Shown piece after piece: positions 6,993-12,316 of a DNA stretch of 12,316 nt. Made by a program: the position numbers and the translations under genes. The stretch's first letter is position 1; each line of letters starts with the position of its first letter. The stretch lies in the NCBI GenBank assembly GCA_028292565.1, contig JAQGMD010000332.1, positions 1-12,316 of the forward strand, read 5' to 3'. The notes beneath the pieces are model-generated. The model ran no database searches, had not been told where the DNA came from, and worked only from the letters and a program-made list of their open reading frames with translations. The stretch is from Burkholderia sp. GTDB taxonomy: Bacteria; Pseudomonadota; Gammaproteobacteria; Burkholderiales; Burkholderiaceae.

Positions 6993-7054
6993 GGCGGGCT
7001 TTCGATAAGTCCGCCATTATCGCTTACCACGCCACGAAACGTGCGCCACGAAAC

Positions 7055-7834
7055 CTAGGACTTGCGCCCCAGCGCCTGCGAGAGTTCCCGCGTCGCTGCC
7101 ATCAGCAGGTTTCCGCACTCTTCAGTCCGCCCCTCGTCCAGCCGCGCCCCCGGACCGAAGACTCCGATCGAACCGGCCACCTGGCCGGCGGCATTGAAGA
7201 ACGGTGCGGCCACCGCCACCGCGCCCTGGATCAGTTCGTCCTTGCTGACCGCATAACCGCGTTTGCGGATCCGGTCCAGTTCTTCCGGAAAGCGGCCCAG
7301 GTCGACCTGGGTCCCTTCGGCATACTCCTGCAAGTCCGCCTCGTTCAGGTGTGCAAGGATGGCGCGGCCGCTGGCGCCGAGAACGATACGTTCGCGATAT
7401 CCGACCCCGCGCTTGAAGCTCAAGGGTTGCGAACTAGGCAACTCCGCAATACAGGTCCGGTATTTACCCTGGGGTACAAACAGGGCGACCGTTTCATCTA
7501 TCTTTTCCCAAAGTGCGCGCAGGACGGGCCGGGCAACGTCTCCGAGATCGACACTGGAAGTCCATACATGCGCGAGATGCGCAACCGACGGACCCAACCG
7601 AAATTTTTGCGGATCGCCCGAGGAAATCAGGAATCCGCTCTGTTCCAGCGTATACAAGAGGCGATAAAGCGTCGGCCGACTCAGGTCGACGCGCTTAAGC
7701 AACTCGCCCGCCGAAAGCTCGTAGTCGGAGGCGGTGAACGCCATCAGGATCTCCAGCGCCCTGTCCACGGCGCGGACGCTGTCATTCAATTTCTCGGTCG
7801 CCAATTCAATTTCCTCGATAAAGCCTGTTCGCAT
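7055..7834 (-). CDS. IclR-family transcriptional regulator
   Basis: 259 residues from the ATG at 7834. Residues 18-80 hold the N-terminal winged helix-turn-helix (VRAVDRALEILMAF, then SAGELLKRVDLSRPTLYRLL and the wing GFLISSGDPQKFRLG). Residues 85-255 form the GAF-like effector domain, with GASGRAIL (153-160) and APFFNAAGQVAGSIGVFGP (210-228). Alternative starts are ATG 7876 (273 aa) and GTG 7909 (284 aa). The GTG abuts the operon's -35 box and leaves little room for a leader, and 259 aa is the usual family length; the choice remains uncertain. It is divergent from the Rieske operon and an inverted repeat in the shared promoter region is its likely operator, so it probably controls that operon in response to the aromatic substrate or a metabolite. 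Activator or repressor cannot be told from sequence. Confidence 0.93.
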   Translation of the reverse strand: MRTGFIEEIELATEKLNDSVRAVDRALEILMAFTASDYELSAGELLKRVDLSRPTLYRLLYTLEQSGFLISSGDPQKFRLGPSVAHLAHVWTSSVDLGDVARPVLRALWEKIDETVALFVPQGKYRTCIAELPSSQPLSFKRGVGYRERIVLGASGRAILAHLNEADLQEYAEGTQVDLGRFPEELDRIRKRGYAVSKDELIQGAVAVAAPFFNAAGQVAGSIGVFGPGARLDEGRTEECGNLLMAATRELSQALGRKS

Positions 7835-7899
7835 TGCGAACTCTACATGAATCAGGCTGCAAACCAAAGGCGGCATGGGTTTGCCGCGAGACGCATCGT

Positions 7900-7927
7900 T
7901 TGACAGCACTCACTGTGTCCGTATAAT
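7900..7927 (+). promoter_or_regulatory. Sigma-70 promoter of the Rieske oxygenase operon
   Basis: TTGACA (7900-7905), a 16-bp spacer and TATAAT (7922-7927): both hexamers are perfect consensus. Transcription would start near 7934, leaving a leader of about 60 nt before the ATG at 7994. So strong a promoter suggests the operon is held down by a repressor. Confidence 0.8.
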
Positions 7928-7934
7928 GGACACA
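7914..7934. promoter_or_regulatory. Probable IclR-family operator overlapping the -10 box
   Basis: TGTGTCC (7914-7920) and GGACACA (7928-7934) form a perfect 7-bp inverted repeat with a 7-bp spacer that contains the TATAAT. The minus strand of the same spacer reads TTATAC, a possible -10 for the regulator, so one bound protein could control both directions. Confidence 0.65.
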
Positions 7935-7993
7935 TATCTTATCAGTCGGACAGGCGAAATGCCCGCCCACAAATTAATAAAGGAGATTGCGGT

Positions 7994-9265
7994 ATGAACA
8001 AGGAACAATCCGAAACGCTGGTACGCACCGGTCCGGGTACAAAAATGGGCAACCTGATGCGTCGTTATTGGGTGCCGATGTTGTCGTCGAGCGAGATCGC
8101 GGAACCGGACGGACCGCAGGTTCGGCTGCAAATCCTGGGCGAGAAACTGCTCGCTTTCCGCGACACCGAGGGGCGTCCGGGCATCATCGGTGAATTCTGC
8201 TCGCACCGCGGCGTGTCGCTGTATTTCGGCCGTAATGAAGAAAACGGTATTCGCTGCTCCTATCACGGCCTGAAGTTCGACCGCAACGGCAAGTGTGTGG
8301 ACGTACCGTCGGCGCCGCAATCGTGCGAGCGGATGAATATCAAGTCCTATCCGTGTATTGAACGTGCTGGCCTGGTCTGGGCCTATATGGGACCTGCGGA
8401 CAAAATGCCTGCGCCGCCGGACCTCGAGTGGTGCAATCTGCCGGAAAGCCATGTGTTCATCTCCAAGCGCTGGCAGGAGACCAATTACCTGCAGGCGATG
8501 GAAGGCGGCATCGACACCGCGCACGTCTCCTACGTGCACAAATACGAAGTGGATGCCGACCCGATGCACAGGGGCACCAAAGCGCTCGACTACATCAAGG
8601 CCGACGGCAATGTGATCTTCGACATTGAAAAGCAACCGTTCGGACTGACGCTGTTCGGCCGTCGCAATGGCGAACCCGATTCCTATTACTGGCGTGTCAC
8701 CCAGTGGCTGTTTCCCTGGTTCACACTGATCCCGCCGTTCGGCGAGCATTCGCTGGCCGGCCACATCTGGGTGCCGATCGACGACCACAACTGCTGGTCA
8801 TGGAGCATCAACTTCCATCCGGATAAGCCGCTCTCGGCCGAAGAACGCCGCGACATGGAGCAAGGCAAGGGCATTCACGTCGAGTACGAGCCGGGCACCT
8901 TCCGCCCGAAGCAGAACAAAGACAACGATTACATGATGGATCGCCGTGCGCAAAAGGAAAAGCTCGCGTACAGCGGCGTGTTCGGTTTCGCGATGCAGGA
9001 TGCTTCGCTGCAGGAGAGCATGGGATCGATCCAGGATCACGAAGCGGAGCGTTTGCTGCCGACCGACAAGGCAATCGTCATGGCGCGCCGCATGCTGACC
9101 GAGGCGGCACTGGGCCTCGAACAGGGCGTGGAACCGCCCGCGCTGGATGCAACGGCGCAGCACGTGCGCGCAGCCGGCGTACTGCTGGAGCGCTCTGTGA
9201 GTCCGGTCGAATGGGCCAGAGAGCATTTGGCCGATAGCCTTGATCAACCGGTGTATTCCCTGTAA
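7994..9265 (+). CDS. Rieske [2Fe-2S] ring-hydroxylating oxygenase, phthalate 4,5-dioxygenase type
   Basis: 423-residue terminal oxygenase. Rieske ligands are C69, H71, C88 and H91 (CSH ... CSYH). The mononuclear iron site is H177 and H182 in GGIDTAHVSYVH, with D174 as the electron-bridging aspartate, and probably D336 in MQDASLQESMG as third iron ligand. The N-terminal RTGPGTKMGNLMRRYW and the QESMG segment are typical of the phthalate dioxygenase/phenoxybenzoate dioxygenase (PobA) group, which use one alpha subunit and a PDR/VanB-type reductase. Such a reductase is encoded at 11214. AGGAG (7981-7985) lies 8 nt before the ATG. Known group members hydroxylate or O-demethylate aromatic acids and ethers; the substrate here cannot be read from sequence. 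All active-site residues are present. Confidence 0.93.
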   Translation: MNKEQSETLVRTGPGTKMGNLMRRYWVPMLSSSEIAEPDGPQVRLQILGEKLLAFRDTEGRPGIIGEFCSHRGVSLYFGRNEENGIRCSYHGLKFDRNGKCVDVPSAPQSCERMNIKSYPCIERAGLVWAYMGPADKMPAPPDLEWCNLPESHVFISKRWQETNYLQAMEGGIDTAHVSYVHKYEVDADPMHRGTKALDYIKADGNVIFDIEKQPFGLTLFGRRNGEPDSYYWRVTQWLFPWFTLIPPFGEHSLAGHIWVPIDDHNCWSWSINFHPDKPLSAEERRDMEQGKGIHVEYEPGTFRPKQNKDNDYMMDRRAQKEKLAYSGVFGFAMQDASLQESMGSIQDHEAERLLPTDKAIVMARRMLTEAALGLEQGVEPPALDATAQHVRAAGVLLERSVSPVEWAREHLADSLDQPVYSL

Positions 9266-9302
9266 AACATCGTCGCAGCCTATAACTAATAAAGGAGACA
9301 GT

Positions 9303-10286
9303 ATGACCAACATGATTAGACGTACCGTGGTGGCGGCAATGGTTGCCGCCAGCCTCGGCGGCCTGGCCGCATCTGCAAGCGCCCAGGAGTGGACACCTTC
9401 CCGCACCGTGCGCATCATTGTGCCGATCATCGGCAGCACCAATGATGCACTGGCGCGACTGGTCGCACCGAAGCTGCAGCAGGCACTTGGCCAGTCGGTG
9501 ATCGTTGAGAACAAGCCCGGCGCGGGCGGCAATATCGGCGCCGACATGGTTGCGAAGTCCGCACCGGACGGCCACACGCTGCTGGTCGGTTTCAACGGGC
9601 CTCTGGCTATCAACCCGACGCTGTTCACGAAAATGCCCTACGATCCGGTCAAGGATCTGGCGCCCATCACGCTCGCCGTGACGTCGCCGCAGTACCTGGT
9701 CGTCAATAGCAGCCTGCCGGTGAAGAACATCGCGGAACTGGTGGCCATGGCCAAGGCAAGTCCGGACAAGCTTTCCTATGGATCGGTGAGCATGGGCAGC
9801 GCTTCACACCTGACCATGGAAATGTTCAAGTCGGCCGCCAAGGTCAACCTGACCCACATCCCTTACAAGGGCGCCGCGCCGGCCGTCACTGACCTGGTTG
9901 CCGGAAACGTCCATGCGGCGTTCATGGTGCCGGGCAACGTGCAGCAGTTCGCGAAAGAAGGACGTTTGAGGCTGATCGCTTCGACTGGCCCGAAGCGCTT
10001 CCCGAGCACACCCAACGTCCCGACGATGATCGAGTCGGGCTACGCGGATTTCGTCGCGACATCCTGGATCGGCTTCCTCGCTCCTGCCGGCACGCCGAAG
10101 AACATCATCGACCGCTACCACAAGGAGATCGTGAAGATCCTCCAGATGCCGGACGTGCGCGACAGGCTCACTGACATGGAATTTGAGGTGGTTGCCACGA
10201 CGCCCGACCAGTTCAGCGCGTGGATCCGTTCCGAGATACCGCGCTGGGGCAAGGTCATCAAAGATACCGGCACAAAAGCGGACTGA
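9303..10286 (+). CDS. Tripartite tricarboxylate transporter (Bug/TctC) family periplasmic binding protein
   Basis: 327-residue protein. The signal peptide has positive residues RR at 6-7, a hydrophobic core to about 23 and an ASA cleavage site after A27. The mature part has the family hallmark ENKPGAGGNIGAD (69-81), the YKGAAPAVTDLVAG segment and the C-terminal APAGTPKNIIDRYH stretch. I chose the ATG at 9303, preceded by AAAGGAG with good spacing. No TctA or TctB membrane genes are in the window, so this is an orphan binding protein, as is common for Bug proteins in Burkholderiales. It may deliver an aromatic or other carboxylate to a shared transporter or act as a sensor. The usual PFPPGG(x)(T/S)D ligand loop reads PIIGSTND (41-48) here. 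Second gene of the Rieske operon, 37 bp after the oxygenase. Confidence 0.93.
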   Translation: MTNMIRRTVVAAMVAASLGGLAASASAQEWTPSRTVRIIVPIIGSTNDALARLVAPKLQQALGQSVIVENKPGAGGNIGADMVAKSAPDGHTLLVGFNGPLAINPTLFTKMPYDPVKDLAPITLAVTSPQYLVVNSSLPVKNIAELVAMAKASPDKLSYGSVSMGSASHLTMEMFKSAAKVNLTHIPYKGAAPAVTDLVAGNVHAAFMVPGNVQQFAKEGRLRLIASTGPKRFPSTPNVPTMIESGYADFVATSWIGFLAPAGTPKNIIDRYHKEIVKILQMPDVRDRLTDMEFEVVATTPDQFSAWIRSEIPRWGKVIKDTGTKAD

Positions 10287-10299
10287 TTGGAATCGAATT

Positions 10300-11073
10300 A
10301 TGGCCAGACTTGAAAACAAGACCGCGCTGATTACCGGCGGCGGCGCAGGCATAGGCGCCGCTACCGCCCTGCTCTTTTGCAGGGAAGGCGCTGCAGTAAT
10401 GCTGGTCGACGCCGACGGCGCGGCGCTGGAGCGGACGGCGCAAGCCATCCGTTCCGAACTGCCCCACGCCAGGGTGGCTCACCTGACAGCGAACGTCGCT
10501 GACGATGCACTGGCCGCAGCCGCGGTAATGCAATGTGTGGAAGCGTTCGGCGGGCTCGACATCCTCGTCAGCAACGCGGCGATGCGTAACTATTCGGCGG
10601 TGGGCGACGCCACACCGGCCGAATGGCAGGCGATGGTCAGTGTCAATCTGATCGGCACCGCGAACTACGCACGGGCAGCGCTGCCGCACCTGCGCCGCTC
10701 CGGGCACGGCAGCATCGTCAATGTCTCCTCCTGCTACGCAGTATCCGGACGCAAGGGCATGGGCATCTATGATGCAACCAAGGCAGGCCAGCTTGCGCTG
10801 ACCCGCACCCTGGCTCACGAAGAGGCGGCGCACGGTGTGCGTGTCAATGCCGTCTGCCCCGGCTCCACGCTGACCGACTTCCATGTCACGAGAGCGCAGG
10901 CCGCCGGCAAGAGCGTCGACAAACTCAAGAACGAGCGGCAGGATACTTCGCTGCTCGGCCGCTGGGCGGCGCCGGAAGAGATTGCCTACCCCATCCTCTG
11001 GCTCGCGTCCGACGAGGCATCGTTCATGACGGGCACCACCGTCATGGTCGACGGCGGGCTGTCGGCGATGTAA
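10300..11073 (+). CDS. Short-chain dehydrogenase/reductase (SDR)
   Basis: 257-residue classical SDR with a Rossmann fold. Cofactor motif TGGGAGIG is at 12-19; D37 at the end of strand 2 favours NAD over NADP. The SNAA version of NNAG is at 91-94. The catalytic set is S144 (or S143), Y157 and K161 in YDATK, with N115 in SVNLIGT. The tail GRWAAPEEIAYPILWLASDEASFMTGT is family-typical. The start ATG 10300 lies 13 bp after the binding-protein stop, so the two are probably translationally linked; the ribosome-binding site is weak (GGA). The context suggests it oxidises a cis-dihydrodiol or an alcohol made by the Rieske oxygenase, but SDR specificity cannot be predicted from motifs. Confidence 0.92.
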   Translation: MARLENKTALITGGGAGIGAATALLFCREGAAVMLVDADGAALERTAQAIRSELPHARVAHLTANVADDALAAAAVMQCVEAFGGLDILVSNAAMRNYSAVGDATPAEWQAMVSVNLIGTANYARAALPHLRRSGHGSIVNVSSCYAVSGRKGMGIYDATKAGQLALTRTLAHEEAAHGVRVNAVCPGSTLTDFHVTRAQAAGKSVDKLKNERQDTSLLGRWAAPEEIAYPILWLASDEASFMTGTTVMVDGGLSAM

Positions 11074-11105
11074 ATGAGTAAAGCGGATTTCAGTATGCTA
11101 TTGGG

Positions 11106-11123
11106 GTGTAGGGTACCCTACAC
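11106..11123. promoter_or_regulatory. Perfect 18-bp palindrome between the SDR and reductase genes
   Basis: GTGTAGGGTACCCTACAC is a perfect 9+9 palindrome in the 140-bp gap. It is followed not by a T-tract but by GCTTATG, so an operator is likelier than a terminator. TTGGGG just upstream and GCTTAT just downstream could be a poor -35/-10 pair with the palindrome filling the 17-bp spacer. Confidence 0.5.
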
Positions 11124-11134
11124 GCTTATGAACT

Positions 11135-11166
11135 TCGCTCCAAAGCGACCCCGGGTACGCTCCCGG
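11135..11166. repeat. Two short inverted repeats upstream of the reductase gene
   Basis: TCGCT-CCAA-AGCGA (11135-11148) and CCGGG-TACGCT-CCCGG (11151-11166) follow the palindrome in direct succession. They could fold in RNA as two small hairpins ahead of the reductase start; no T-tract follows. Confidence 0.35.
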
Positions 11167-11213
11167 ACGTTGCCTCAATTTTAGATTCACAAGTTCTACG
11201 GAAAACAGCAAGC

Positions 11214-12185
11214 ATGTCCAGCCCACCCCTGACCGCTTTTTTGTACGCCATACGATATGAGGCGCAAGGCATCATCAGCCTCGAACTGCGTCCGGCTCCG
11301 GGCTCCGCCCCTTTTCCGCCGTTCGATGCCGGGGCGCATATCGACCTGCACCTGCCGAATGGCCTTGTGCGTAGTTACTCGCTGCTCAACCCGACGACGG
11401 ACAAGCAGCGGTACGTGGTCGGCGTACTCAATGACCGCAACAGCCGTGGCGGCTCGCGTTGCGTGCATGATCAGCTGCGGGTCGGCATGACCTTGCAGGT
11501 ATCTGCGCCGCGCAACAACTTCGGGCTGCAGGAGGCGGCTTCGCACAGCGTATTGCTGGCCGGTGGTATCGGGATTACACCGCTGCTGTGCATGCTGCGT
11601 CGTCTCGTTGCGTTGGGCAAGCCGGTGGATCTCATCCAATGCGCGCGCTCCGGCAAGGAAGCCGCTTTCATGGACGAGATCAACACGATCTCGGCGGCGG
11701 GCCAGGTTCGCGTGCACTGGCATTTCGACGACGAGCAAGGCGGACCGCCCGACTTAAAACAACTGCTGGCGGGACGTCCCGCCGACACGCATCTGTATTG
11801 CTGCGGTCCGGGTCCGATGCTCGATGCGTTTGAGCGTGCATGCGATGAACTCGGCTATACGAACACCCATATCGAACGTTTTGCGGCAGCCGCGCCTGTT
11901 CCAGCTGCGGCCGATGCAGGCGGGTGCAGCGTCGAACTGCGGCGCAGCGGCATGACGATCCAGGTCCCGGCGGGCAAATCCCTACTCGACGCGTTGCTGG
12001 ACGCCGGTGTGGCGCATGACTACAGCTGCAAGGAAGGTATCTGCGGCGCCTGTGAAACGAAGGTGTTGGAGGGCGAAGTGGAGCATCACGACAGCATCCT
12101 CACCAAAGACGAGCGTGCCGCCAACAAGAGCATGATGGTGTGCGTTTCGCGTTGCAAGCGGGGGCCGCTGGTACTGGATATCTGA
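11214..12185 (+). CDS. Phthalate dioxygenase reductase/VanB-type oxidoreductase (FMN, NADH, [2Fe-2S])
   Basis: 323-residue single-chain electron transfer protein that passes electrons from NADH through FMN to a plant-type [2Fe-2S] cluster and then to a Rieske oxygenase. The flavin motif RSYSLLN is at 53-59; the nucleotide domain has GGIGITP (117-123) and CCGPGPML (196-203). The C-terminal ferredoxin domain has C272, C277, C280 and C310 (CKEGICGAC ... C). Length matches the VanB/PobB/OphA1 group of about 315-325 residues. It is 140 bp after the SDR gene on the same strand and is the expected partner of the oxygenase at 7994. The gap and palindrome suggest an extra promoter or differential expression. 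Start ATG 11214 has only a weak GGAAAA upstream. Confidence 0.94.
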   Translation: MSSPPLTAFLYAIRYEAQGIISLELRPAPGSAPFPPFDAGAHIDLHLPNGLVRSYSLLNPTTDKQRYVVGVLNDRNSRGGSRCVHDQLRVGMTLQVSAPRNNFGLQEAASHSVLLAGGIGITPLLCMLRRLVALGKPVDLIQCARSGKEAAFMDEINTISAAGQVRVHWHFDDEQGGPPDLKQLLAGRPADTHLYCCGPGPMLDAFERACDELGYTNTHIERFAAAAPVPAAADAGGCSVELRRSGMTIQVPAGKSLLDALLDAGVAHDYSCKEGICGACETKVLEGEVEHHDSILTKDERAANKSMMVCVSRCKRGPLVLDI

Positions 12186-12259
12186 ATTAAGGCACCGCGC
12201 AGGGATAAGTTGGGCAATTTGGCGGCCGTCGCGGGATGCGGTGCAAGGCGTGAGGAGGA

Positions 12260-12277
12260 GCCATAGCGAGCTATGGC
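12260..12277. repeat. GCCATAGC/GCTATGGC hairpin in a probable dispersed intergenic repeat
   Basis: GCCATAGC-GA-GCTATGGC is a perfect 8-bp inverted repeat. The outer arms (GAGGAGGA left, GACGACGAG right) pair only in part. Similar hairpin-centred sequences recur between genes in proteobacteria, from memory. It may also stop transcription of the reductase gene. The rest of 12186-12316 has no gene I can support. Confidence 0.5.
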
Positions 12278-12316
12278 GACGACGAGCAACGCAGCAACGC
12301 GCCCGCTACGGCCAGC

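Noticed and set aside
7031..7054. Short direct repeat GCCACGAAAC (7031-7040 and 7045-7054) between hemE and the IclR gene
   Set aside because: Only two 10-bp copies with no link to a known site; likely chance or a minor slippage product.
7910..8788. A 292-codon open frame on the minus strand opposite the Rieske gene and across its promoter
   Set aside because: The product has no motif, no plausible ribosome-binding site, and would cover the consensus promoter and operator.
1..12316. CRISPR array, tRNA or rRNA genes, transposase or integrase genes
   Set aside because: Reading the window, I saw no regularly spaced repeats, no cloverleaf-like or rRNA-like segments and no transposase or recombinase motifs.

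Overview
The window is chromosomal DNA from a proteobacterium, most likely a betaproteobacterium of the Burkholderiales (perhaps Oxalobacteraceae). The grounds are high GC in the genes, a Bug/TctC-type periplasmic binding protein, hemE close to priA, and protein sequences of betaproteobacterial character. This is inference from reading; no search was run.

Left block (1-3040): the 3' end of an unrecognised gene, then a stress-type trio. Two DUF2382 (YsnF/AvaK-like) proteins lie in tandem on the minus strand. The downstream one also has a YflT-like N-terminus and two copies of a 74-residue tyrosine-rich C-terminal repeat. Divergent from them on the plus strand is a protein with a similar N-terminal domain and a glycine/alanine-rich hydrophobic core.

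Core block (3050-6992, minus strand): priA (replication restart helicase) and hemE (uroporphyrinogen decarboxylase), separated by about 820 bp without a convincing gene. That gap is the most striking part of the window. It holds two diverged direct copies of a module of about 240 bp. Each has an inverted DnaA-box pair, a third adjacent box, a perfect match to the IHF consensus exactly 106 bp further on, and a distal TTATTCACA box. This is the architecture of an origin-like or DnaA-titrating/regulatory locus.

Right block (7055-12185): an accessory catabolic cluster. An IclR-family regulator on the minus strand is divergent from a plus-strand operon: a Rieske non-heme iron oxygenase of the phthalate-dioxygenase type, an orphan TctC/Bug solute-binding protein and a short-chain dehydrogenase. 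After a 140-bp gap with palindromes comes the matching FMN/NADH/[2Fe-2S] reductase. The proposed path is: the binding protein captures an aromatic or organic acid, the oxygenase plus reductase oxidise the ring (or demethylate it), and the dehydrogenase oxidises the product. A consensus sigma-70 promoter (TTGACA-N16-TATAAT) drives the operon, and its -10 box sits inside a perfect 7+7 inverted repeat, a likely IclR-family operator. No ring-cleavage enzyme or membrane transporter is present in the window.

The window ends in a non-coding stretch with a GCCATAGC/GCTATGGC hairpin that looks like a dispersed intergenic repeat.
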